This document shows, in pieces, positions 17,401 through 27,154 of a stretch of DNA of 64,000 nt. Position 1 is the stretch's first letter. Each line of letters begins with the position of its first letter. This stretch comes from Chryseobacterium balustinum. Lineage in GTDB: Bacteria > Bacteroidota > Bacteroidia > Flavobacteriales > Weeksellaceae. Below the pieces are notes generated by a model. It made no database searches and was not told the origin of the DNA. It was given only the letters and a program-made list of their open reading frames with translations. The DNA is taken from contig NZ_FUZE01000007.1 in NCBI RefSeq assembly GCF_900168205.1, positions 124,001-188,000 of the forward strand, written 5' to 3'. Position numbers and translations under genes: made by a program.

Positions 17401-18542
17401 AAGAGGTTTTAGAAATACTGAAAAGAGAACTTAGAAACGTTTCAAAAGATTCGAGTCTGTTTCTGATTTTGCTTTTAGCACCGATTCTTTATGCTTTTAT
17501 GTATGGAAGTATTTATCTGAATAAGGGTGAAGAAAAAGTGAAATTGGCGTTGATTGATAACGACGGAACTGCGATTTCCAGAACTTTGACCCAACAATTA
17601 AACTCGACTCCGATGATTGAAATTGTACCAAGTTCAAATATTTCTGAAGCTCAGGAAATGATGTTTCAGGGAGAAGTTCAGGGTTATTTTTATATTCAGT
17701 CAGGTTTTGAAAAAAATATTTTTTCGCTGAAACAGGCGAATGTGAATTTAGTTTTGAATGCCTCACGATTTTTACCTTCAAGCGATTTGCTGAGTACCGC
17801 AACAAAAGTTTGTCTTACTGTCGGAGCCGGCGTTAGAAAAACGTATTTTAATAAGCAGGGAATGGGAGAGGACGAAGCAATGAAAATGACCAATCCTATT
17901 AATATGGATTACCGTCCTTTGTACAATTCGAGTATGACTTATGGCTCGTTTCTTTTGCCGGGTTTATTAGCGATTATTTTACAGCAAACTCTTTTGATTG
18001 GCGTTGCTGCAGCTTTTACATCCGAAAGAGAAGAGAAGAAATTATTAAATCTTTATCAAATTTCAAAGCAGAGCATTTCTAAAATGATCTTTGGGAAAAG
18101 TCTGCTTTATTTTGTTGTATTTATGATTTTCGGGTTCTTTTTTTCTATGGTGAATTTTTCAGTTTTTGATGTTGAGGTTAGGGGGAACTATTTAGATTTG
18201 GCTGTTATTTCCGCATTATTTATTGCAACAATCATCGTTTTCGGAATGTTGATTGGAAGTTTCTTTAAAACTAAACTTTTTGCATTTCAGGTTTTGGTAT
18301 TTTCATCTTATCCTATTTTTTTGATTACAGGATATTCTATGCCGTATCAAGCATTGCCAAAATTTGTTCAGATTTTGTCAGATATGCTGCCGACATCTCC
18401 GTTTCTCAAAACTTATATTTCGATTGTACAAGCAGGAGGTTCGCTTTCTGATAATTTAGGTTCCGTAATTCATTTGGTTGTTTTATGGATTGTTTTTGAA
18501 CTTCTTTTAATTCTCAGAATAAAATATTTAGTTAAAATATAA
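17397..18542 (+). CDS. ABC-2 type permease, second subunit
   Basis: A 381-residue paralogue of the preceding permease with the same plan: first span at 20-40, a periplasmic domain with 'LALIDNDGTAISRTLTQQL' and a C-terminal bundle of five spans ('FLLPGLLAIILQQTLLIGVAAAF' begins it). The start overlaps the previous stop in ATGA, so translation is probably coupled and the two are likely to form a heterodimer. What is exported is unknown; multidrug, lipid and polyamine-like substrates are all seen with relatives. The gene ends 16 bp before the convergent sdhB gene with no clear terminator. Confidence 0.85.
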   Translation: MKEVLEILKRELRNVSKDSSLFLILLLAPILYAFMYGSIYLNKGEEKVKLALIDNDGTAISRTLTQQLNSTPMIEIVPSSNISEAQEMMFQGEVQGYFYIQSGFEKNIFSLKQANVNLVLNASRFLPSSDLLSTATKVCLTVGAGVRKTYFNKQGMGEDEAMKMTNPINMDYRPLYNSSMTYGSFLLPGLLAIILQQTLLIGVAAAFTSEREEKKLLNLYQISKQSISKMIFGKSLLYFVVFMIFGFFFSMVNFSVFDVEVRGNYLDLAVISALFIATIIVFGMLIGSFFKTKLFAFQVLVFSSYPIFLITGYSMPYQALPKFVQILSDMLPTSPFLKTYISIVQAGGSLSDNLGSVIHLVVLWIVFELLLILRIKYLVKI

Positions 18543-18557
18543 CTGTTCTAAACGGTT

Positions 18558-19307
18558 CTATTTCTTCCTAAAAAACAAAGCTCTGCTGTATTCATAATTC
18601 ATTCTGGCAATATTTAAAACAGAAATTCCTTGAGGGCATTCCACTTCACAAGCTTCTGTGTTGGAGCAGTGACCAAAATGTTCAGCATCCATTTGTTTGA
18701 CCATTTTTAAAACTCTTTCGCTACGTTCTTCTTTTCCCTGAGGAAGCAAAACCATATGAGTGATTTTCGCAGAAGTAAATAAAGCTGCGCTTCCGTTTTT
18801 ACAGGTCGCAACACACGCGCCGCAACCGATACACGCCGCCGAATCAAAAGCTTCTTCTGCAGTCTGATGAGTTACCGCAATTGCTGTCGCATCAGGAGCC
18901 TGACCTGTATTAATGGAAACAAATCCACCTGAAGAAATAATTCTGTCGAAAGCAGAACGGTCTACTTTTAAATCTCTTTTAAGCGGAAATCCTAAAGCGC
19001 GAAATGGCTCAATCACAATAGTTTCTCCATCTTTGAAAGAACGTAAATGAAGCTGACAAGTGGTTGTATGCTCCAAAGGTCCGTGAGCCAGACCGTTTAT
19101 CATCATCCCGCATTGTCCACAGATTCCTTCACGGCAATCGTGGTCGAACTCTACGGGTTCGTCGCCTTCAACGATTAGTTTTTCATTTAAAATGTCCAAC
19201 ATTTCGAGGAAAGACATGTGAGGATTCAGTTCTTTTAAATCATAATTTACCAGTTTTCCTTCGCTCTGATTATTTTTCTGTCTCCATATTTTAAGATGTA
19301 AATCCAT
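18558..19307 (-). CDS. sdhB: succinate dehydrogenase/fumarate reductase iron-sulfur subunit
   Basis: A 249-residue electron-transfer subunit of complex II on the cytoplasmic face. The [2Fe-2S] ligands are Cys58, Cys63, Cys66 and Cys84 (DCREGICGQCG ... TTTCQLHL). The C-terminal domain has CIGCGACVATCKNG and 'CSNTEACEVECPQGI' for the [4Fe-4S] and [3Fe-4S] clusters. It passes electrons from SdhA to quinone at the SdhC site. It is the last gene of sdhCAB on the minus strand, 115 bp after sdhA. This order and the single-cytochrome form are typical of Bacteroidota and epsilonproteobacteria. Confidence 0.95.
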   Translation of the reverse strand: MDLHLKIWRQKNNQSEGKLVNYDLKELNPHMSFLEMLDILNEKLIVEGDEPVEFDHDCREGICGQCGMMINGLAHGPLEHTTTCQLHLRSFKDGETIVIEPFRALGFPLKRDLKVDRSAFDRIISSGGFVSINTGQAPDATAIAVTHQTAEEAFDSAACIGCGACVATCKNGSAALFTSAKITHMVLLPQGKEERSERVLKMVKQMDAEHFGHCSNTEACEVECPQGISVLNIARMNYEYSRALFFRKK

Positions 19308-19422
19308 AATTTCTGTGTTTTTGTAATCTTTAATTGTGATTAAGTTTTATATCAATGGCTTCTTTTCAATATCTTCACTTCAACCACTTGGCTCTTTTAA
19401 CTTTTACCTTTTTACTTCAATA

Positions 19423-21339
19423 TTATTTATAACTCCTTATAGTCGGCTGTATTTCTTCAAAAACCAAAGGTTCTTTAATGAGTTCGGGCTCATTATTTTC
19501 ACCAGTCCAGTTCCATGCGGAAATAAATTGAAATTCAGCATCATTTCTCAACGCTTCTCCATCCGGAGTTTGATATTCTTCACGGAAATGAGCACCACAA
19601 GATTCATTTCTGGTTAATGCATCGTAACACATCAGTTCACCGATTTCAAAATAATTGGCAACACGACCTGCTTTTTCGAGTTCGCTATTCATGGTGTCGC
19701 CTTGTCCTGAAACTTTTACGTCTTTGTAAAATTCCTGTTTCAGTTTTCGGATTTCTTCAATAGCAAATTTTAAACCCTCCTCATTTCTCGCTAAACCACA
19801 ATAATCGTAGAGCAGTTTTCCTAAGGTTTTATGAAAATAATCAACGGTTTTAGTTCCATTAATGCTGATAAAGCTTTCAATTTGTTGTTTAACTTGATTT
19901 TCAGCTTTATCAAATTCAATATTATCAGTTGAAATTTTTCCGGTATGAATTTCATTGGATAAATAATTGGCAATCGTGTAAGGCGCAATAAAATAGCCAT
20001 CCACAGAAGCCTGAAGCAAAGAATTAGCTCCTAGCCGATTGGCTCCATGGTCAGCAAAATTAGCTTCACCCAGCGCAAATAATCCCGGAATAGTGGTCAT
20101 TAATTCATAATCAACCCAAAGTCCGCCCATTGAAAAATGTGCAGAAGGGGAAATCATCATTGGTTCTTCATAAGCATTATACCCCGTGATTTTAAGATAC
20201 ATATCAAATAAATTCCCATATTTCTCCTGAATTTTTTCTTTCCCCTGTTCTTTAATCGCTTTAGAAAAATCAAGATACACCGCATTTTTTAAAGGTCCGA
20301 TTCCGAAACCTGCATCAATTCTTTCTTTGGCTGCTCTTGAAGAAATATCTCTTGGAGCTAAATTTCCAAAAGCGGGATAACGTCGTTCCAAATAATAATC
20401 TCTTTCGTTTTCAGGAATGTTGTTGCCTGTTCTAGTTTCATTTTCTTTTAGAGGAACCCAGATTCTGCCGTCATTTCTTAAAGATTCAGACATCAAAGTT
20501 AATTTTGACTGATAATCTCCCGACTGTGGCAATGAAGTAGGGTGCACCTGAATCCAGCTTGGAGAAGCCATTAATGCACCTTTTTTATGCGCTCTCCAAA
20601 TTGCTGAACCGTTGCAGCCCATCGCCAAAGTAGACAAGTAATAAATTTTACCATAACCACCTGTAGCTAAGACAACTGCGTGTGCAGCATGTCTTTCAAT
20701 TTCTCCGGTATCTAAATTTCTGACGATAATTCCTCTTGCTTTTCCGTCAATCATAACCAAATCCAGCATTTCGTGTCTTGAAAATAACTGAACGCTTTTC
20801 TTTCCGACCTGTCGCATCAAAGCTTGGTAAGCTCCCAAAAGCAATTGTTGTCCGGTTTGTCCTCTTGCGTAAAAAGTCCGGCTTACCTGAACGCCTCCGA
20901 ATGAACGGTTGTTCAAATAACCACCATATTCTCTTCCAAACGGAACGCCCTGCGCAACGGCTTGGTCGATAAGATTTAAAGAACATTCGGCCATTCGGTA
21001 AACATTGGCTTCACGGGCTCTGAAATCTCCGCCTTTTAAGGTATCAACGAACATTCTGTAAACGCTGTCACCATCGTTTTTATAATTTTTGGCAGCATTT
21101 ACGCCACCTTGTGCAGCAACCGAATGTGCTCTTCTCGGACTGTCCTGAAAACAGAATGATTTGACATTATAGCCCATTTCGCCTAACGAAGCAGCGATTG
21201 AACTTCCTGCTAATCCTGTTCCTACAACAATAATGTCTAGTTTTTTTCGGTTGGCAGGATTAACGAGCTTGGCTGTTTTTTTATAGTTTTCCCATTTTTG
21301 TTCTAATGGCCCTTCCGGTATTTTTGAATTTAAAATCAT
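19423..21339 (-). CDS. sdhA: succinate dehydrogenase/fumarate reductase flavoprotein subunit
   Basis: The 638-residue catalytic subunit that oxidises succinate to fumarate in the citric acid cycle. FAD-binding motif [17 protein letters not shown] lies at residues 36-52, and the covalent flavin histidine is His72 in [14 protein letters not shown]. 'HPTSLP' and 'RGARGQ'-like active-site text is represented here by '[10 protein letters not shown]' and 'REAVNVYR'-type surroundings ('[15 protein letters not shown]'). '[24 protein letters not shown]' and the C-terminal '[20 protein letters not shown]' (substrate-binding helix region) complete the fold. It starts 11 bp after sdhC. It is likely cotranscribed with the dicarboxylate transporter upstream. 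Confidence 0.95.
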   Translation of the reverse strand: MILNSKIPEGPLEQKWENYKKTAKLVNPANRKKLDIIVVGTGLAGSSIAASLGEMGYNVKSFCFQDSPRRAHSVAAQGGVNAAKNYKNDGDSVYRMFVDTLKGGDFRAREANVYRMAECSLNLIDQAVAQGVPFGREYGGYLNNRSFGGVQVSRTFYARGQTGQQLLLGAYQALMRQVGKKSVQLFSRHEMLDLVMIDGKARGIIVRNLDTGEIERHAAHAVVLATGGYGKIYYLSTLAMGCNGSAIWRAHKKGALMASPSWIQVHPTSLPQSGDYQSKLTLMSESLRNDGRIWVPLKENETRTGNNIPENERDYYLERRYPAFGNLAPRDISSRAAKERIDAGFGIGPLKNAVYLDFSKAIKEQGKEKIQEKYGNLFDMYLKITGYNAYEEPMMISPSAHFSMGGLWVDYELMTTIPGLFALGEANFADHGANRLGANSLLQASVDGYFIAPYTIANYLSNEIHTGKISTDNIEFDKAENQVKQQIESFISINGTKTVDYFHKTLGKLLYDYCGLARNEEGLKFAIEEIRKLKQEFYKDVKVSGQGDTMNSELEKAGRVANYFEIGELMCYDALTRNESCGAHFREEYQTPDGEALRNDAEFQFISAWNWTGENNEPELIKEPLVFEEIQPTIRSYK

Positions 21340-21350
21340 AATATTTCAAT

Positions 21351-22007
21351 TTAACGGTAAGTAAAAAATACATAAATTGGCATTAAGGCAAATCCAACAC
21401 TGATGATGATTGAATAAGCAATTCCAATATTTTTAAACCATTTTACATATTTCGGATGAAATAATCCTAAGGTTCTGACGGCGCTGTAAATTCCATGAAT
21501 TAAATGATAGCACAACACAATCATCGATAAAACATAAATGATGACGTACCACCATTCTTTGAAAACAGTTACCACCAAAATATACAAATCTTTGTTTCCA
21601 TTTTCATCCAGTGGAGGATTTCCGAATTTGTAGACATACCAGAAATTCTGAAAGTGAATTACTAAGAAAATCAACAGTAATGTTCCCAAGACGCCCATAT
21701 TTCGGGATGCCCATTTGCTGGCTCTTCCTCGTTTGTCAGCTTGATAATTTGCTCCTGATTTTTTATTTTTTAAAGTAATGATTAATCCATCCAAAGCATG
21801 AAGTATAATACTTGCATACAAAATATAGGAAACCATTTTAATGACAATATTTCCCGACAGGAAATGTGAATAGGCATTAAACTGTAGATGCGCCTGCTCC
21901 TGTGGTAAAAACAGCTGAAGATTTCCCAAAAAATGAATCAACAGAAAGAAGCTCAGGAAAAGGCCAGTAAGACACATCAGCATTTTTCTTGACAATGTAG
22001 ACAGCAT
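21351..22007 (-). CDS. sdhC: succinate dehydrogenase cytochrome b subunit
   Basis: A 218-residue membrane anchor with five hydrophobic spans, the length of the fused single-subunit cytochrome b of B-type (Wolinella/Bacillus-like) complexes. Histidines in 'LLIHFLGNLQLF', 'YASIILHALDGL', 'LLIFLVIHFQNFWYV' and 'LCYHLIHGIYSAV' are in the places expected to ligate two hemes. It holds the quinone site and makes sdhD unnecessary. It is the first sdh gene on the minus strand and lies 81 bp after the dicarboxylate transporter. Confidence 0.93.
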   Translation of the reverse strand: MLSTLSRKMLMCLTGLFLSFFLLIHFLGNLQLFLPQEQAHLQFNAYSHFLSGNIVIKMVSYILYASIILHALDGLIITLKNKKSGANYQADKRGRASKWASRNMGVLGTLLLIFLVIHFQNFWYVYKFGNPPLDENGNKDLYILVVTVFKEWWYVIIYVLSMIVLCYHLIHGIYSAVRTLGLFHPKYVKWFKNIGIAYSIIISVGFALMPIYVFFTYR

Positions 22008-22088
22008 ATTTTTTTAATTTTTGGTTAATAAGAATGGACGTTTTTAAATTCACTTTTCATAAACTTCCTGCCTCGTGCTTCAATCTTT

Positions 22089-23519
22089 TTAATAATATCC
22101 TAATATTTTCATCCAAAGTCCACCAACTCCCATGTAGATAATCAATAAGACAATTCCTATTTCTAAACCGCGAAGCCACCATGCTTTCAAATCAACATAT
22201 CCGCTTCCGAAGAAAACAGGAGCCGGACCGTGACCGTAATGTGTCAACACACCATAAATGGAGCCCATAAAACCAAGCATCATAGCCAATAGCATTGGAG
22301 GAATTCCTACTGCAACGCCAACACTTAGCAAAGCAGCGTACATTGCAGCAACATGAGCGGTTGCACTCGCAAAAATATAATGACTAAAGAAATAGACGAG
22401 AATAATTACCGGAAAGGCAAGCGTCCAAGTCATATCACCGATTTTCATTTTAATTAAATCACTAAACCAGCCGATAAATCCTAATTCATTAAGCGAACTC
22501 GCCATCATTACCAAGACCGCAAACCAAACAATTGTATCCCAAGCTCCTTTTTCAGATTTTACATCTTCCCAAGTTAAAACAGAGGTTAATAAAAGCATTG
22601 TCAAACCAATGAAAGCTGTTGTTGTAGCATCAATTGAAAGAGCTCCACCAAAAATCCAAAGGCCTAATAAAATGAAAAATGCCAAAAGCATTAACCATTC
22701 GTTTTTAGAAATTGGTCCCATTTCTTTTAATTTTTGAGCTGCCATTTTCGGAGCATCGCCCGTTTTCTTTAATTCAGGTGGATATAATTTGTACAAAACC
22801 AAAGGAACAACAAAGAAAGCCACCAATCCCGGAACAAAACCCGCAGCAGCCCAAGACATCCAAGTAATATTGATTCCTAAATTAGCTGCAAATTTCTGAC
22901 ACATCGGGTTACTCGCTGTTCCGGTTAAGAACATAGAAGAAGCTATGAGATTCATGTAATAACTGTTTAAAGTTAAAAAAGAGCCTAATTTTCTGTGAGT
23001 TTCAGGTTTATCTGGAACCGAATCAAAACTTATCGCCATCGATTTCATAATCGGATAAATAATTCCGCCACCTCTTGCCGTATTACTCGGAATTGCAGGA
23101 GCCAAGCAAACGTCTGCCAAACCCAATCCGTAAGCTAATCCCAATGAACTTCTTCCAAAAACTCTGATGAAAAGAAAAGCAATTCTGTTTCCCAGACCTG
23201 TTTTAATAAACCCTCGCGCTATAAAGAACGAAATACCAATCAGCCAAATCACCTTATCTCCAAAACCGGAAAGTGCTTTTGTAATTGATTTTCCTGCATC
23301 TCCCGGAGCAACAACTTGGGTAAGAGCGGTAAAACCAATGGCCATCATACACATTGTTCCCATTGGAGCAGCTTTAAGGATAATTCCTAAAATGGTGGCT
23401 GCAAAAATGGCAAACAGATGCCACGCATTTTCGGCAACGCCTTCCGGAGCTGGAATAAACCAGATAATGAGCGCAACCGCAAATGTAATGGCAACCGCTT
23501 TAATGTTAATCTCTTTCAT
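22089..23519 (-). CDS. DASS/SLC13-family dicarboxylate transporter
   Basis: A 476-residue inner-membrane protein with about a dozen spans of the divalent anion:sodium symporter family. 'LAPAIPSNTARGGGIIYPIMKS' contains the SNT motif of the substrate site in the first half, and 'MFLTGTASNPMCQKFA' the SNxT-like motif. The second half carries 'MMASSLNELGFIGWFSDLIK' and 'SATAHVAAMYAALLSVGVAVG'. Relatives carry succinate, malate, fumarate or citrate. Position between a porin gene and sdhCAB, all on one strand, supports uptake of C4-dicarboxylates for oxidation by the adjacent dehydrogenase. Whether it uses sodium or works as an exchanger cannot be read. Confidence 0.88.
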   Translation of the reverse strand: MKEINIKAVAITFAVALIIWFIPAPEGVAENAWHLFAIFAATILGIILKAAPMGTMCMMAIGFTALTQVVAPGDAGKSITKALSGFGDKVIWLIGISFFIARGFIKTGLGNRIAFLFIRVFGRSSLGLAYGLGLADVCLAPAIPSNTARGGGIIYPIMKSMAISFDSVPDKPETHRKLGSFLTLNSYYMNLIASSMFLTGTASNPMCQKFAANLGINITWMSWAAAGFVPGLVAFFVVPLVLYKLYPPELKKTGDAPKMAAQKLKEMGPISKNEWLMLLAFFILLGLWIFGGALSIDATTTAFIGLTMLLLTSVLTWEDVKSEKGAWDTIVWFAVLVMMASSLNELGFIGWFSDLIKMKIGDMTWTLAFPVIILVYFFSHYIFASATAHVAAMYAALLSVGVAVGIPPMLLAMMLGFMGSIYGVLTHYGHGPAPVFFGSGYVDLKAWWLRGLEIGIVLLIIYMGVGGLWMKILGYY

Positions 23520-23538
23520 AATAGTGAGTTTTTACGGA

Positions 23539-24693
23539 TTAAAATCTACTTTGTACCTGAACGATGAATAAATTATTATTGTATTGAGACGTGTTTTCTA
23601 CCTGATGTTTGTAGCGGTCGAACTGCATACCGAGTTGAATTCTTGCACCGTAGTTTTTCAAAAATTCCAGACCAAACATCGGTGTAATCGTCTGTCTTGG
23701 ATTTGAATTTAACCTAAAATTAGTATCTAAATATTCGTAACGGCAAGATAATTCGAAAGCACTTAAATTTTTATGATTGATTTCGTATCGTAAATTCGGA
23801 AGGAAATAAGCGCCACGAATTAAGTATTCATCAGGATTTGAAGGTCTTAATTCCGGTGTAACCGCAAAATATAAAGGATGGTTGGTTGCCTGTTTTCCTT
23901 CCAGTTGCATATCAAGACTCCATTTTGAATCGAAATTAATTAATGAGCTTAAATCTACACCTACAGCATAAATTTTCTTTCCGAAAACATCACCAATACC
24001 ACCATTTAAACCAACATTAAAATTATATTTTTTAGCCAAGCCAAAGACCAATCTTGTAGAATATTGCTTACCATCATTATTATCATTCACCTGATTTTTG
24101 CCATTTCCATTCACCACAGAAACAGCATATTGAAACGGTATATTTCCTAACTCAACCTGACCTGTTGCAGACATTCCGATTTGAAAACTCGTCCAGCCCA
24201 ATTTCCCGAATTCGGTATATTGATTTGACCAGTCCAGTGATTTAATAATATCAATTGGATAGGTTTCTTCAATACCAAACCAAGGCCTGAATTGCCCAAC
24301 TGTTATGGCTAATTTTGGATTGAACGTGTATTTTAAATAAGCATTTTCTAGAACTCTGGATTTTGGGTCGTTTTTAAAATCAGCAAGATTCGCCAACGCG
24401 ACAACTTCGGTACGTTTGCTAATCTGCGCCCGAACCTGAACTCTCATATATTTCAACATGAAATTATTATTGGTTCCCGAACCGTCGGAATGATGCAATC
24501 CATTAACATCAACATCTTTGCTCGTACCCACCAAATAGCGCGCCTGAAAAAGTCCTTTGATTTGAATTTGAGGGTATTTTACAGCGTCTTCCGATTGTGT
24601 TTTTATGGAGTCGGGGACTTGTGCGGTTAAAACCAAACTGAATAATGTGAAAGATAAAAGCAGATGCTTTTTTACGGTTAAAAAAGTACTCAT
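23539..24693 (-). CDS. outer-membrane porin (OprO/OprP-like)
   Basis: A 384-residue barrel protein. The N-terminal leader (VKKHLLLSFTLFSLVLTAQ) is a signal peptide; the first residues MSTFLT may be a few codons too long. The mature part has alternating strands, 'GLFQARYLVG', 'KYMRVQVRAQISKRTEVVALANLADF' and 'GQFRPWFGIEETYPID' typical of the phosphate-selective porin O/P fold, and ends in an aromatic-rich strand (VQVQSRF). It is 19 bp upstream of the dicarboxylate transporter, which makes an organic-acid pore a better guess than phosphate. No phosphate genes are near. Confidence 0.8.
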   Translation of the reverse strand: MSTFLTVKKHLLLSFTLFSLVLTAQVPDSIKTQSEDAVKYPQIQIKGLFQARYLVGTSKDVDVNGLHHSDGSGTNNNFMLKYMRVQVRAQISKRTEVVALANLADFKNDPKSRVLENAYLKYTFNPKLAITVGQFRPWFGIEETYPIDIIKSLDWSNQYTEFGKLGWTSFQIGMSATGQVELGNIPFQYAVSVVNGNGKNQVNDNNDGKQYSTRLVFGLAKKYNFNVGLNGGIGDVFGKKIYAVGVDLSSLINFDSKWSLDMQLEGKQATNHPLYFAVTPELRPSNPDEYLIRGAYFLPNLRYEINHKNLSAFELSCRYEYLDTNFRLNSNPRQTITPMFGLEFLKNYGARIQLGMQFDRYKHQVENTSQYNNNLFIVQVQSRF

Positions 24694-24999
24694 TTTTTAT
24701 TATGTTTCTTGGTGTATAGTTTTTAGCAACCTTAAATATATGATTGTTAAAGTATGTTAAAAGTAAGAAAATAATAATTAATAATCACGTTGACATGATT
24801 AATTTTTTTTAAAACACCTGTAAACATTTATTTCAAGAAATTCTAATTAAGTATTTCATAGATTCTCTCTGTGAATTAAATCTAAGCAGAGTTATTTTAT
24901 AGTTTTTACAGAACCTTAGTCTCAAGATATTGATAACTAATAAGAGAATCAATGCAATGATGAGTAAAATAATATTTCTGTTTTTTAGATGAAATTCTT
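24694..24999. other. intergenic region between serine hydrolase and porin genes
   Basis: About 300 AT-rich bases. I see no ORF of interest, no strong hairpin with a T-run and no full TAnnTTTG promoter match for the porin gene, which must be transcribed from here. Nothing else can be supported. Confidence 0.35.
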
Positions 25000-26067
25000 T
25001 TATTTTTGAGAATCTTTTAATGCCAATTCAGCAATATCTTTAACAATTTGAGTAGGAGAGTTGCAATCGCAATTACTAAATCCTAAGACATAAATATCTT
25101 CACTTGGAATATAAACTGCCATAGATTTGAAGCCGAAAATACTTCCACCGTGTTCACGGGTCGGAATTCCGTTTATGTTTTTCAAATGCCATCCGTATCC
25201 GTATTCAAATTCTTCGCCGTTATTCAGTTTGTATTTTGTGAAAGCTTTTGCTGTTTCTTTTTGGTTGAGCAATAAATTTTTATTTAGCGAATTTTGCCAC
25301 TTCAACATATCCTCCAAAGTAGACATTAAAGAACCTGAAGCATAAGGAACGCTAAAGCTGATGACCGATTTATTTACATAGCCATAGCTTTTTTGATGAT
25401 ATCCGGAAGCTCTATTTTTTATTACTCTTCGGTCGGTTGCATAATAAGAATTACTCATTCCAATTTTATCAAAAATGTTTAATTGGATAAAGTCTTCATA
25501 GGTTTTCCCCGAAACCAGCTCAATAATGTAACCTAAAACAACATAGCCTGAATTATTATATTCCAATTTTTCTCCCGGCTGAAAATCTACTGGTTCATTT
25601 TTAAAAAAATCGACCATCATTTTAGGCGTCATTTCTTTTTGGGCAATTTCAGAAAGACCTTTTGCCTTTGTAAAATCTTTAATGCCGGAAGTATGCGTTA
25701 AAAGATTGTGAATACTAATTTTATTACCATTGGGATAATCCGGAATATACTTGGAAATGTAATCGGAAGTATTTAGTTTTCCATCTTGTTCAAGCAATAA
25801 TATCGCTACAGCAGTAAACTGTTTTGTCATTGACCCGATTTGGAAAACATTGTTGGGCTGTAATTTTACATTTAATTCTAAATTAGACAATCCAAAAGCT
25901 TTTTCATAGATATGTTTTCCTTTTTTTGAAATTAAAAATACACCACCTGGTCCATCTTTTTCGTTAAATTCAGTTTGGATAATACGATCCACTTTTTCTG
26001 CGAAATTTTGACCAAAAAGAAGATGAGTGAATAGAATAAAGCAAAAACTTAAAAGTAATTTTTTCAT
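25000..26067 (-). CDS. secreted serine hydrolase, class C beta-lactamase fold
   Basis: A 355-residue exported protein of the beta-lactamase/D-alanyl-D-alanine carboxypeptidase (AmpC-like) superfamily. Signal peptide MKKLLLSFCFILFTHLLFGQ. The catalytic motif SxxK is Ser79-Met-Thr-Lys82 (IGSMTKQFTAVAI), the YxN motif is YNN in 'KLEYNNSGYVVLGY', and 'TREHGGSIFGFKS' supplies the third HxG box. Most members of this size are esterases or peptidases; the sequence does not show it to be a true beta-lactamase, and no ampR-like regulator is beside it. It is a single gene with a TATCTTTG box upstream. Confidence 0.85.
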   Translation of the reverse strand: MKKLLLSFCFILFTHLLFGQNFAEKVDRIIQTEFNEKDGPGGVFLISKKGKHIYEKAFGLSNLELNVKLQPNNVFQIGSMTKQFTAVAILLLEQDGKLNTSDYISKYIPDYPNGNKISIHNLLTHTSGIKDFTKAKGLSEIAQKEMTPKMMVDFFKNEPVDFQPGEKLEYNNSGYVVLGYIIELVSGKTYEDFIQLNIFDKIGMSNSYYATDRRVIKNRASGYHQKSYGYVNKSVISFSVPYASGSLMSTLEDMLKWQNSLNKNLLLNQKETAKAFTKYKLNNGEEFEYGYGWHLKNINGIPTREHGGSIFGFKSMAVYIPSEDIYVLGFSNCDCNSPTQIVKDIAELALKDSQK

Positions 26068-26091
26068 GGTTTATTGTTTTTTTTTACATTG

Positions 26092-26099
26092 CAAAGATA
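26092..26099 (-). promoter_or_regulatory. -7 promoter element of the serine hydrolase gene
   Basis: Minus-strand TATCTTTG matches TAnnTTTG, 24 nt before the ATG at 26067. The -33 element is not distinct. Confidence 0.45.
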
Positions 26100-26252
26100 T
26101 ATCTTTTGCTTAATACCATGTTATACAATATACTAAAAATTATTTTCTTCAATAAACTTTTGATTGATAAGTAAAATTTTTACTTTAATTTTAATACAGA
26201 TAATTAAAACGAAATGTTTAGTTAAATACAGACTACTTATAGATTCAGCTTT

Positions 26253-27140
26253 TTATTTAAGCTTTATTATCTTTTCTAAAAGAGGAGGGAGTTTTGTTTC
26301 AGGATTTATTTGGTCATTGTTCCAAAAGCTCATTACACAGCTTACATTTCTATTTCTTACATTTTCAGCGACATAATAAACAGTTAGATTTTTCCCACTC
26401 GACATTCCGGCCAAAGCAGAAGCCACACCTGTAAAATCATAAATTACTTTTTTTGCTTTAGTCTGAACTCCTTCAAACTCTATATCGACGTTTTCTTCTG
26501 AACTTACTTTTCCGCCATTTTTAGATTTCGTGATATTTAACTGATTCTCAATAGCTTCTTTAGCACTGTCTAAATTTCTATGAACAGACCAGTTCATTTC
26601 TCCCAAATAAGGACATTGAACGGTGTTCAGAAATGTCCAATAACAGCTGTTTCTAAGCTCTATTTTTCTTCCTGCAAAATTAATTGAAGTGATTTTCATC
26701 GGAACAAAATTTTCTTCTGGAATTTTATTTTCGATGATTAAGTTGACCATTTTCTCTTCTGTTTCTTTATCTGTTTTCCCATTTTTAATAAACCAAACAA
26801 CAGAAACTGTTTTGTCTGGATTTTCAACAAAATAGTAATTATTGGTTTGGAAATTATTGTCAGATATTTTTTGCTGTTTTGAGACCAATAAATTGTTGAA
26901 ATTGATTTGATTGTCTTTTATTTTCACATCCGAATCTGTAATTTGATGTTTCCTGAAAACTTTTTTCAAGCCTTTCTCATCAAAAGAATTATTAAATTTT
27001 TCACTCGTGATACTGTATCCATCAATGTTGTACCAGATTTTCCCATTGTTATTCAGAGCAGAAAGTCTTTCAAGAACATTATTTTCCTGTGAAAAACAAA
27101 ATGAAAAAATGAGGATGAAGAAAAGGTTTAATGTTTTCAT
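26253..27140 (-). CDS. secreted protein of unknown function
   Basis: A 295-residue protein with a signal peptide (MKTLNLFFILIFSFCFSQ). No domain is recognised. The mature part is rich in Asn and Lys. Three cysteines occur in two places: 'RNSCYWTFLNTVQCPYLGEMNW' in outline near residue 165 and 'RNVSCVMSFW' near 270. The first half carries 'TDKETEEKMVNLIIENKIPEENF'. It starts 14 bp after the stop of a small membrane protein gene on the same strand, so the two probably share a transcript. An envelope role is likely only because it is exported. Confidence 0.6.
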   Translation of the reverse strand: MKTLNLFFILIFSFCFSQENNVLERLSALNNNGKIWYNIDGYSITSEKFNNSFDEKGLKKVFRKHQITDSDVKIKDNQINFNNLLVSKQQKISDNNFQTNNYYFVENPDKTVSVVWFIKNGKTDKETEEKMVNLIIENKIPEENFVPMKITSINFAGRKIELRNSCYWTFLNTVQCPYLGEMNWSVHRNLDSAKEAIENQLNITKSKNGGKVSSEENVDIEFEGVQTKAKKVIYDFTGVASALAGMSSGKNLTVYYVAENVRNRNVSCVMSFWNNDQINPETKLPPLLEKIIKLK

Positions 27141-27154
27141 TTGTTAATAGTGGT

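Noticed and set aside
19336..19617. 93-residue plus-strand ORF over the sdhA-sdhB junction
   Set aside because: It overlaps the 3' end of sdhA on the other strand and has no family-like features. It is an antisense shadow of sdhA.
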